Positions 1-6,243 of a stretch of 7,220 nt of DNA are shown here, piece by piece (position 1 is the stretch's first letter; every line of letters starts with the position of its first letter). A program made the position numbers and the translations under genes. The notes under the pieces are model-generated. The model made no database searches, was not told the DNA's origin, and saw nothing but the letters and a program-made list of their open reading frames with translations. The DNA comes from Verrucomicrobiota bacterium (GTDB lineage Bacteria > Verrucomicrobiota > Verrucomicrobiia > Verrucomicrobiales > DEV007). The stretch lies in the NCBI GenBank assembly GCA_013152075.1, contig JAADHD010000474.1:1-7220 (forward strand), written 5' to 3'.

Positions 1-421
1 CAACCAATATCGCAAGCGTGGCGGCCATGTACCCCAGCGTGGGGCTTGTTCCAAAGGAATATCCAAACCCTATCAAAATCCCCATATCCGAAATGCGATC
101 AGGCACTTCGTTATAAAGCTCTCCGACCAGTGAAGTCTTCCCGCTTTCTATAGCGACCATCCCGTCAAACATATTTGCTAATAAACGACACTGCACCAAA
201 ACCGCCCCAGCGAACCAGAACCAACGCTCGGCCATATCAAAATGTTTGGTCAAAGCAAAAGCGGCCCCTGCCGCAATGCCCGCAATCATCCCGGCGATGG
301 AAATTCCATTTGGTGAAAACCCGAGCTGCACAAGATAAGTTGCCGCCCGCTTCGCCAACCTGGTCTCCCGGGTGGCAATAGGACGCCGGTCACCGGTATT
401 GTTATTTATTTCGAAAGCCAT
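1..421 (-). CDS. CDP-alcohol phosphatidyltransferase-like membrane protein, C-terminus off the left edge
   Basis: The ATG is at 421-419 and the frame stays open for 140 codons to the window edge, so the C-terminus is missing. The translation has hydrophobic stretches near residues 38-57, 66-80 and 112-140. Residues 83-108 show the spacing of the CDP-alcohol phosphatidyltransferase signature (DxxDGxxAR, eight residues, GxxxDxxxD): D86, G87, A90, G100 and D108 are present. The first Asp is N83, the Arg is I91 and the third Asp is N104. Known members are integral membrane enzymes that move a phospho-alcohol from a CDP-alcohol to a second alcohol in phospholipid synthesis; the substrate here cannot be told. 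The start lies 4 bases after the DUF1501 stop, so it is probably the last visible gene of the same operon; no strong ribosome binding site is seen. From memory, relatives with a similar altered motif exist, so this may be a real subfamily and not a decayed gene. Confidence 0.75.
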   Translation of the reverse strand, partial: MAFEINNNTGDRRPIATRETRLAKRAATYLVQLGFSPNGISIAGMIAGIAAGAAFALTKHFDMAERWFWFAGAVLVQCRLLANMFDGMVAIESGKTSLVGELYNEVPDRISDMGILIGFGYSFGTSPTLGYMAATLAILV

Positions 422-425
422 TGTT

Positions 426-1898
426 CTATGCCAACACCTGATGAATCAACTCTCCCTCCACGTTGGTCAGACGTCGTTCGAGACCATTGTGAAAAAAGGT
501 CAAACGTTCGTGATCGAGGCCCAGTAAATGTAAAGTCGTCGCATTAAAATCGTATAAACTCAGCACATTCTCCACCGCTTTTTGCCCGAGATCATCGGTC
601 ACTCCATGGCTCACCCCCGGTTTCACCCCAGCGCCCGTCATCCAGCAAGTAAAACCATTGGGATTGTGATCACGGCCTTTGGCTCCCTTCTGGAAAAAAG
701 GCATGCGACCGAACTCCGTGCACCACACCACCAGAGTCTCTTCCAAGAGCCCGCGCTGCTTGAGGTCCCGAATCAGCGCCGCCGCCGGTTGATCCATGAT
801 TTCGGCATGGATGTCATACTGCTCCTTGAGTTTGCTGTGCCCATCCCAATTCAGCTTGCCTCCACTGGCGTATGCCCCATTAAACAGCTGCACAAAGCGC
901 ACGCCTTTTTCAATCAAACGACGGGACAATATACAATTACGCGCAAAGGCTGCTTTGTTGGGATTCGATTCATCATCGGCTCCGTAACTTTTCATGATGT
1001 GATCAGGCTCGGTGGACAAATCACTGATCTCCGGCACGCTGAGTTGCATGCGAGCAGCTAACTCGTAACTAGCGATTCGGGCGGCGAGTTTATTATCCCC
1101 TGGATTTTTCGCCAAGTGACGCTCATTGGTGCGCTGCAAAAATGCCCGCGTAGCACTATCCGCAGATGGCGAAACTCCACCTGGCGTCTGAAGATGCCGG
1201 ATTGGATTTTTTGCACTGAAAGGCGTGCCCTGAAACTCAGCCGGCAAAAAACCCGGACCCCAATTATTCACACTCGCCTGCGGAACCCCGCGTGGATCGG
1301 GTATGGAAACAAAAGCCGGCACATCCTGATTCTCACTGCCCAGCGCATAACTGACCCAGGCCCCCATGCTGGGAAAACCGTCCTGAACAAAACCCGTGGA
1401 CAAAAAATTCTCCGCCGGCCCGTGGGTGTTCGAATTACTGGTCAACGAATGAATAAAGGCAATGTCGTCAGTCAGCTCGGCCAGATGAGGTGCCATCTCC
1501 GACACCATTTTTCCCGTCTGCCCACGCGGCTTGAATTCGTATTGTGGTCGCGCCAGATTACCCGCAGGCCCCTGAAAAGTCACCGCCGGGCCACCCTTCA
1601 ACGGTTTGCCATCCCGCTTGATCAACTCCGGTTTATAATCCCAGGTTTCCAACTGGCTAACCGCTCCCGCACAGAAAATCACGATGACATTTTTTGCCTT
1701 CGCCGCTTGGTGACTCAGACGCGGCGCGTAAGGCTGCGCCGGATCAATCTGTGGCCGTTCCTGAGCAAGCAATCCGTCTTGTCCCAACATCTTCGCCAAT
1801 GCAATAGAGCCCAGTGCGGTACCCGACTGGGATAAAAAACTTCGCCGATCAAGAAATTGACGGCCAACGGATGATAAATATTCGGCTTGGTTACTCAT
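426..1898 (-). CDS. DUF1501 domain protein with Tat-type signal
   Basis: This 490-residue protein has a twin-arginine-like export signal: R18-R19 in the string DRRSFLS, followed by a short hydrophobic run at about residues 26-39, typical of DUF1501 proteins. The body matches the family, which is related to the alkaline phosphatase/sulfatase fold. Visible landmarks are the first strand and SQLETWD at 71-87, NTHGPAENFLSTG at 157-169, NWDGH at 350-354, CTEFGRMP at 393-400, GRDHNP at 408-413 and a C-terminal tail ending in LLGLDHERLTFFHNGLERRL at about 458-477. Length is normal for the family. DUF1501 genes usually sit directly beside a PSCyt/PSD1 gene, as in this operon, but their reaction is not established. 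Here the start codon overlaps the stop of the PIN toxin gene in an ATGA, and a small inverted repeat (GGAAT/ATTCC, 1899-1915) lies directly upstream, so initiation probably depends on translation of the toxin gene. Confidence 0.93.
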   Translation of the reverse strand: MSNQAEYLSSVGRQFLDRRSFLSQSGTALGSIALAKMLGQDGLLAQERPQIDPAQPYAPRLSHQAAKAKNVIVIFCAGAVSQLETWDYKPELIKRDGKPLKGGPAVTFQGPAGNLARPQYEFKPRGQTGKMVSEMAPHLAELTDDIAFIHSLTSNSNTHGPAENFLSTGFVQDGFPSMGAWVSYALGSENQDVPAFVSIPDPRGVPQASVNNWGPGFLPAEFQGTPFSAKNPIRHLQTPGGVSPSADSATRAFLQRTNERHLAKNPGDNKLAARIASYELAARMQLSVPEISDLSTEPDHIMKSYGADDESNPNKAAFARNCILSRRLIEKGVRFVQLFNGAYASGGKLNWDGHSKLKEQYDIHAEIMDQPAAALIRDLKQRGLLEETLVVWCTEFGRMPFFQKGAKGRDHNPNGFTCWMTGAGVKPGVSHGVTDDLGQKAVENVLSLYDFNATTLHLLGLDHERLTFFHNGLERRLTNVEGELIHQVLA

Positions 1899-2335
1899 GG
1901 AATTACATTGATTCCTCGCAAGCCAAATAAAGGAGCGGCCGCAAGTAAATGACGATCATTGGAATAAATTTCGGTGAAACCCTGTTCGGAAGCACTGGCG
2001 AGATGCAAGGCATCGGCAGCACGCAAATAAACTGATTCCGTAGCTTTCAAATAAGCCCGCTCCACCCGCGTTATGTGATTTTCATAAATAGGAATCCACT
2101 GCAGCGCATCCGCTGCTGTATCAAGTTCAAGTTGAGCGATGAGACTCTTTAATTGTCTCAAAGTCGCCGCACCCTCTCGCACTTTGCGATGAGCAGCGGA
2201 GACAAATTCAGCCCGCCCATGAAGCGAACAAAACAATACGTCCAAAGAGGCGGCATGCGCCCTCACTTCAGCAGATCCCGCCTCCTCACACTGGATCTTA
2301 AACAAATAACTAGTGTCGTAATACGCCGCCCTCAT
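1895..2335 (-). CDS. vapC: VapC-like PIN-domain toxin (ribonuclease)
   Basis: A 146-residue PIN-domain protein. The four acidic residues expected for the metal-dependent RNase site are present in family order: D7 (YYDTSYL), E43 (GRAEF), D108 (RAADALHLA) and D127 (SNDRHLL). The length fits VapC-type toxins, which cut specific RNAs, usually tRNA or rRNA, and stop translation when freed from the antitoxin. The start overlaps the antitoxin stop by 4 bases (ATGA), the standard antitoxin-first arrangement, and a GAGGAG ribosome binding site sits 11 bases upstream. Its own stop overlaps the DUF1501 start in a second ATGA. The catalytic residues look intact, so the gene is probably functional. A non-toxic PIN nuclease is possible but unlikely given its partner. 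Confidence 0.9.
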   Translation of the reverse strand: MRAAYYDTSYLFKIQCEEAGSAEVRAHAASLDVLFCSLHGRAEFVSAAHRKVREGAATLRQLKSLIAQLELDTAADALQWIPIYENHITRVERAYLKATESVYLRAADALHLASASEQGFTEIYSNDRHLLAAAPLFGLRGINVIP

Positions 2336-2607
2336 TTGATATCCCGCTCCTCGCTGATCATTTCTGTCGAATCCCCAAGCTCATTAAAGGCCCCCGCCTG
2401 TAAAGCTTTTTCAAATTCAGGCAACAGTTTGCGCTTCGCCCAATAGGACGATGCCTTTTCGTCCAAACGCACACTCGATTCGGCAAGCAATGCTTTTTCC
2501 AAAAGATGAATCGTTTCCTGGGTCACCGACCGCCGATGCGCGGAGGCGGTTTCTTTTAACCTCGAATGAAGTTCCTCTGGGAATGATTTGATCACTAGTG
2601 TTGGCAT
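2332..2607 (-). CDS. vapB: FitA/VapB-like ribbon-helix-helix antitoxin
   Basis: A 91-residue protein. The N-terminal 42 residues fit a ribbon-helix-helix DNA-binding fold of the FitA/Arc type: a strand at 3-8 (TLVIKS), helix one at about 10-23 (PEELHSRLKETASA) and helix two at about 27-42 (SVTQETIHLLEKALLA). The C-terminal part, with the acidic string DSTEMISEERD near the end, matches the toxin-wrapping tail I recall from VapB proteins paired with PIN toxins. Its stop overlaps the toxin start by 4 bases. The partner and order identify it as the antitoxin, which should neutralise the PIN RNase and, with it, repress its own promoter. A perfect inverted repeat 11 bases upstream of the ATG is a candidate binding site. 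No good ribosome binding site is visible. Confidence 0.88.
   Translation of the reverse strand: MPTLVIKSFPEELHSRLKETASAHRRSVTQETIHLLEKALLAESSVRLDEKASSYWAKRKLLPEFEKALQAGAFNELGDSTEMISEERDIK
2347..2352 (-). promoter_or_regulatory. Ribosome binding site of the PIN toxin gene
   Basis: The minus strand reads GAGGAG, ending 11 bases before the ATG at 2335. It lies inside the 3' end of the antitoxin gene and is the clearest Shine-Dalgarno sequence in the operon. It supports the 2335 start and suggests that the toxin can be initiated independently as well as by coupling. Confidence 0.55.
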
Positions 2608-2618
2608 AACAAGTAAAA

Positions 2619-2646
2619 GGTAGCATAAGGGAAGCTAAATGCTACC
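2619..2646 (-). promoter_or_regulatory. Inverted repeat upstream of the antitoxin, candidate operator
   Basis: Perfect 8-bp arms, GGTAGCAT at 2619-2626 and ATGCTACC at 2639-2646, are separated by 12 bases. The repeat lies in the 58-base gap between the PSD1 gene stop (2666) and the antitoxin ATG (2607). FitA/VapB antitoxins typically bind such palindromes to autoregulate. A TCGACA hexamer at the upstream side could be a -35 box, but I find no well-spaced -10, so promoter placement is open. There is no T-run after the repeat, so a terminator for the PSD1 gene is less likely. Confidence 0.45.
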
Positions 2647-2665
2647 ACTGTCGAAAACTGGCTTT

Positions 2666-5428
2666 TCATGGAATGAATAAAAATTCGCTGCTGTTGTAAA
2701 CGGCCCGACACAGGGCGGGCAAACCATTGCTCGACACCAACGCGGTCGCATCCGCCAACTCCTCGGCATCAGCCTCACGCCCATAAGCCAGTTGGTATAT
2801 CCGCTGGATCTGATGTTTCGTTTCGGAGCCCGCTTCCCTTTCAACGCGTGAGGCAAAAGCTGCTGACTCATCCATCGTGAAGCGGCTGTTGAACAGGTTG
2901 AGTGCCTGCAAGGGCGTGGTGGATTGGCGACGACGGGACGAAGTCTGTCCGGCATCCGGGCAATCAAAAGCTCCGAACACGGCTTCGCGTTCCATGCGAA
3001 TTTTGTGAGCGTAAATCATCCGCCGCAGTCCTTCGTCTTTGTAGGTTTCCACAGGGGGAAAGCCGCTCAACCCTCCACGTGATTTGAACATGTCAAAACC
3101 CGAGCCGCCCATCTTCAGGTTCAATCGACCGCTCACCGCGAGCATGGTGTCGCGAATGCTTTCGCCCTCAAGTCGACGTGATGGAAAGCGCCACAGCAAA
3201 CGAACGTCAGCATCTTTGGCTTGGGCATCCGGGCGAATTTGACTGGACTGGCGATAAGTCGCAGAAAGTGTAATCATCCGGTGCATTTGTTTGATCGACC
3301 AACCGGAACGAACGAATTCGAGTGCCAGCCAATCGAGCAATCCAGGGTGACTGGGCTTGACTCCGGCGCGTCCGAAGTCATTGGATGTCTCGACCAGCCC
3401 AATTCCAAAATGCCCCTGCCAGATCCGGTTCACCATCACCCGAACCGTCAGGGGGTTCTCCACGTTGGTGATCCATTCGGCCAATGCGAAACGGCGTTGC
3501 GTGTCGGTCGCTCCTTTGGGTAACTTTATTTTACCCAAAGAGCTGATCGATGCCGGCGCGAGCTCCTCCTTCGGCTGCTCAGGATCGCCGCGACGAAGCA
3601 GGAACATTTTTTCAGGCTCCCCAAAAATTCCCCCATAGATTACAGATATTTTTTTGAGCTCTACTATTTGAGTTTCTAGTCCCTTTTTCTCCTGCTGCAG
3701 AGCCTTCGCCTGTTTGGTCTCTTCGGCATCAAGTCCAGCCAAAGTGAAATCTGCCATCTTCTTGGCTTTGGGGTCATACTTTTTCCGATCGGTCGAGTCC
3801 GCCACCACGCGCCACTGACCCGAGCGGTTAGCCACTTCGATGAGGTAGTCCAAAGGTAAACGATCTGTGAATTTCCCGTGTCGATCACGAGCCCAAACAA
3901 CCCTGTCTATCGTTTGTTCAGTCAAAAACTCCAGCATCACCCAGCCCTTGCCCTTTTTACTCGACATCCAACTGCGGCCATTTCCGTAACGCCCGTCGTT
4001 GATGAATCCTAGCTCGTGGCGTGTGGCTACCACATTACTGCCTGAAGCGCTCGCCTTGGTGCCGACGCTGGCGAGCGCGACATTGCGGTCATCTGTATCG
4101 AAGACTTCCAGCTCATCCAGACAGGGTTCCAAGTTGTTGGTGCTCTTGATTGTGAAGCGCACACGCTTGGCTTTCACTGATGTGAAACGCTCAATATTTA
4201 TTCTCGCATTTACTGCCGGGCGTTCGGCGCCGGACTTTGCACGCGGGACAAACTCTGTCAGCTTGCGTGCAATTTCAGACACCTCAACAGCAAGCTTCCT
4301 GGCTTGTTCAGCCTCGGGAGACTTAATCGTACGATCACCATATTTCACCCCGGCAAAAAAGGCCTGCATGGCATAATAATCGCGGGAGCTGATCGGATCG
4401 AATTTGTGATCGTGACAACGCGCACAACCGATACTGAGGCCGAGAAAAGCCTCGCCAGTATTGATAACGATTTCGCCAAGTTCGTCCTGACGCGCCAATC
4501 GTTTTGAAGCGTCATCCTTGCCGATCTGACCCGGCAACAACACAGCTGAAGTAACTAGAAATCCCGTCGCCGCATCCTTGCCCATGGTATCACCGGCAAG
4601 TTGTTCGCGGATGAATTGATCATAAGGCGTGTCCTTGTTGAAAGCCTCGATGACATAATCACGATAGGGCCAGGCGTTGGCTCGGGGAGTGTTCACCTCG
4701 AAGCCATGAGTGTCGGCATAACGCACCACGTCAAGCCAGTGCTGCGCCCAGCGCTCGCCGTAGCGCGGAGAAGCGAGCAAGTCATCGACGACACGCTTGT
4801 ATGCGTCCGTCTCTTTCAAAAATGCAGCCAACTGCCCTGATGTAGGCGGCAGTCCGGTGAGATCAAAAGTTACCCGCCGCAACCAGGTTCGCCGATCAGC
4901 TTCAGAAGATGCCTGTAAGCCTTCCTGTTCCAATCGCGCAAGAATGAAACGATCCATTCCCCCTCGCGCCCACTCCTTATTTTTCGTCTTGGGCGGCACC
5001 GAATTTTCCACTGGCTTGAATGACCAATGATCGCGCCTGTTTTCCAGTTTGGCCAGATCAACCCCATCCGGCCATACTGCACCTTGATCGATCCATGTTG
5101 TCAGTGTCGCGATCTCTGCAGCCGACAAAGGCTTCCCCTCACTCGGCATGCGTTCACTCTTGTCATCAGAAGTCACCAGGCGAATCAACGGGCTTTTATT
5201 AGCTTTCCCCGGAATGATATCCGGTTGATGGGTATCCCCCCCCTTTAGGGCCAGCTCCTTGATATCCAAACGCAACTCGGACTTCTGCTTCTTCTCCCCG
5301 TGGCATTCGTAACAGTGCTTTTGGAAAATCGGCTGTATATCACGGACAAAATCCACTGGGGCGGCAGAAACAGCGGCCGACAGGGTAATAGTCAGGGCAA
5401 AAACAGTAGTGCGGCAGAATAAAATCAT
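2666..5428 (-). CDS. PSCyt1-PSCyt2-PSD1 (DUF1549/DUF1553) protein with inserted discoidin-like domain
   Basis: This 920-residue exported protein starts with a signal peptide (about 1-22, ending AAVSA). A Planctomycete cytochrome C domain follows, with haem motif CYECH at 39-43 and a probable Met ligand in RMP at 93-95. DUF1549 (PSCyt2) covers roughly 133-345 and ends in a second CxxCH, CARCH, at 335-339. A beta-rich segment at about 410-550 resembles a discoidin (F5/8 type C) domain and sits between two helical, charged stretches (366-400 and 568-593). DUF1553 (PSD1) fills about 645-905 and the end FLFIP is typical. The protein is probably extracytoplasmic and carries two c-type haems; its substrate is unknown, but the discoidin-like domain suggests binding to a carbohydrate or surface. 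It is first in the operon and pairs by family with the DUF1501 gene. An in-frame TAA upstream fixes the ATG at 5428 as the first possible ATG; the ribosome binding site is weak. Confidence 0.94.
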   Translation of the reverse strand: MILFCRTTVFALTITLSAAVSAAPVDFVRDIQPIFQKHCYECHGEKKQKSELRLDIKELALKGGDTHQPDIIPGKANKSPLIRLVTSDDKSERMPSEGKPLSAAEIATLTTWIDQGAVWPDGVDLAKLENRRDHWSFKPVENSVPPKTKNKEWARGGMDRFILARLEQEGLQASSEADRRTWLRRVTFDLTGLPPTSGQLAAFLKETDAYKRVVDDLLASPRYGERWAQHWLDVVRYADTHGFEVNTPRANAWPYRDYVIEAFNKDTPYDQFIREQLAGDTMGKDAATGFLVTSAVLLPGQIGKDDASKRLARQDELGEIVINTGEAFLGLSIGCARCHDHKFDPISSRDYYAMQAFFAGVKYGDRTIKSPEAEQARKLAVEVSEIARKLTEFVPRAKSGAERPAVNARINIERFTSVKAKRVRFTIKSTNNLEPCLDELEVFDTDDRNVALASVGTKASASGSNVVATRHELGFINDGRYGNGRSWMSSKKGKGWVMLEFLTEQTIDRVVWARDRHGKFTDRLPLDYLIEVANRSGQWRVVADSTDRKKYDPKAKKMADFTLAGLDAEETKQAKALQQEKKGLETQIVELKKISVIYGGIFGEPEKMFLLRRGDPEQPKEELAPASISSLGKIKLPKGATDTQRRFALAEWITNVENPLTVRVMVNRIWQGHFGIGLVETSNDFGRAGVKPSHPGLLDWLALEFVRSGWSIKQMHRMITLSATYRQSSQIRPDAQAKDADVRLLWRFPSRRLEGESIRDTMLAVSGRLNLKMGGSGFDMFKSRGGLSGFPPVETYKDEGLRRMIYAHKIRMEREAVFGAFDCPDAGQTSSRRRQSTTPLQALNLFNSRFTMDESAAFASRVEREAGSETKHQIQRIYQLAYGREADAEELADATALVSSNGLPALCRAVYNSSEFLFIP
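3514..3540 (-). repeat. Perfect 10-bp inverted repeat inside the PSD1 gene
   Basis: CTTTGGGTAA (3514-3523) and TTACCCAAAG (3531-3540) are exact reverse complements around a 7-base loop. The repeat lies in the codons for residues 630-639, the linker between the second helical stretch and the DUF1553 domain. It would form a stem-loop in the mRNA. No function is established. Confidence 0.6.
4047..4078 (-). repeat. Perfect 9-bp GC-rich inverted repeat inside the PSD1 gene
   Basis: GCGCTCGCC (4047-4055) and GGCGAGCGC (4070-4078) are exact reverse complements around a 14-base loop, in the codons for residues 451-461 of the discoidin-like segment. Eight of the nine pairs are G-C, so a stable mRNA hairpin is expected. 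It may simply follow from Ala/Ser-rich coding. Confidence 0.5.
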
Positions 5429-5598
5429 CGTCGTTACTTATTAATCTCCACAAGTCAGGGAGATTTAACGATCTTTTTCAAACTTTCTCACTTTTAATCA
5501 TATCCTGAGCCACTAAGACGGCAGGTCGGGGAAAATCGGAGCCAGAAGAGAGGAACCACGAAAGGGATTTAATATAAAGATAGAAGAAATGTAGTTCG
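5429..5598. other. Intergenic region between the operon and the IS66 remnant
   Basis: This 170-base stretch is non-coding and must contain the promoter of the minus-strand operon if transcription starts nearby. Visible elements are the leader inverted repeat, the isolated TATGAT at 5498-5503 (minus strand), and an AT-rich patch with TATAAA at 5573-5578 (plus strand) just before the IS left end. No convincing RNA gene or terminator is seen. Confidence 0.5.
5444..5466 (-). promoter_or_regulatory. Inverted repeat in the leader of the PSD1 operon
   Basis: AATCTCC (5444-5450) and GGAGATT (5460-5466) form a perfect 7-bp inverted repeat with a 9-base loop, ending 15 bases upstream of the ATG at 5428. 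It could be an operator or a leader hairpin; one arm holds the only GGAG near the start, although that lies 17 bases from the ATG. A TATGAT hexamer on the minus strand at 5498-5503 could be a -10 box, but no matching -35 is present. Confidence 0.3.
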
Positions 5599-5645
5599 GT
5601 AAGCGTCACCCCGGGCACCCCTTGAGTCGTAGTGACCACGGGTCA
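5599..5645 (+). repeat. IS66 left terminal repeat and sub-terminal palindrome
   Basis: The terminal sequence begins GTAAGCGTCACC, as in IS66-family left ends. A short palindrome, TGACC-ACG-GGTCA, follows at 5633-5645 and could be part of the transposase-binding region. Confidence 0.55.
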
Positions 5646-5658
5646 TAGTTGGCGACCT

Positions 5659-6243
5659 ATGACTGACAGTGACCCGCAAGAAAAAGTCCAGCTTCTCAAG
5701 ACCGATGTGATGGGGAGGGTTCACACGACCCGCGAACAACGTGAGTTGATTCTCGATTCATTTGAAACAGGCGCTCTGAGCGGACCGGAGTTCGCTCAAG
5801 TTCACGGTATCAAATACCGGACTTTTGCAACTTGGCGACAAAAGAGACGGCGACAACGAGGCGGTTACGACAAAACAAAGTCGCCAGCCAAGTCCCCATC
5901 CATGGAACTGACGCTGGCGGAAGCTGCTCACATCGAGTTGGTGGAGGCTGAACCCAAGAGTCGACGTAAATCCACTGGAACCCGACGCCCCCGCATCCCG
6001 GAGGATCTGCCGATTGTTGAGGAAATCATTTTACCCGAACCGGTGAAAGGCTGCCCGCAAGCCTGACGTCGCGTCGGAGAAGAGGTTAGCGAACAGCTTG
6101 ATTACGAGCCGGGCAAGTTCTTCTGTCGCCAAACCGTGCGGCCTAAATATGTGAAGAAAGCTAATCGGCAAGCACCTCCGATCATTGCAGAGCTACCCCC
6201 GAAGCTCGTTGAGGGAGGCATAGCCTCTCCGGGTTTGCTGACC
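5659..6243 (+). pseudogene. IS66 transposase remnant: TnpA fused in frame to an internal TnpC fragment, with a stop
   Basis: Residues 23-65 from the ATG at 5659 form an IS66 Orf1/TnpA helix-turn-helix (REQRELILDSFETG through KYRTFATWRQKRRR). Residues 83-95 (ELTLAEAAHIELV) look like a TnpA C-terminus. From about residue 100 the sequence switches to an internal TnpC region (TGTRRPRIPEDLP, then PEPVKGCPQA). A TGA at 6064-6066 stops the frame after residue 135, yet the same frame continues with clear TnpC similarity (GEEVSEQLDYEPGKFFCRQ, TVRPKYV, PPKLVEGGIASPGLL) to about 6243, then loses similarity. The stop falls where I recall a Trp in relatives, so TGG to TGA is likely. All of TnpB, the TnpC N-terminus and the TnpC DDE core are gone, so it cannot transpose. 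A GTG at 5632 could extend the start by nine codons, but the ATG fits better. Confidence 0.75.

Noticed and set aside
175..381. Plus-strand small open frame of 68 codons
   Set aside because: Antisense to the CDP-alcohol phosphatidyltransferase-like gene, low-complexity Pro/Arg-rich translation, no start context.
582..1061. Plus-strand open frame of about 159 codons
   Set aside because: It lies wholly antisense to the well-supported DUF1501 gene and its translation resembles no family I recognise.
1116..1835. Plus-strand open frame of about 239 codons
   Set aside because: Antisense shadow of the DUF1501 gene; Arg-rich translation without domain features.
5552..5566. GGAACCACGAAAGG string, resembling dispersed intergenic motifs I recall from PVC genomes
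   Set aside because: Only one short copy is present, so a repeat family cannot be supported from this window.
5591..5598. Target-site duplication of the IS66 element
   Set aside because: The 8 bases before the left end do not recur near any plausible right end.
6064..6066. TGA read as tryptophan (stop recoding)
   Set aside because: The stop falls at a probable Trp position, but the toxin, the antitoxin and the PSD1 genes all end at TGA, so the standard code applies and this is a nonsense mutation.
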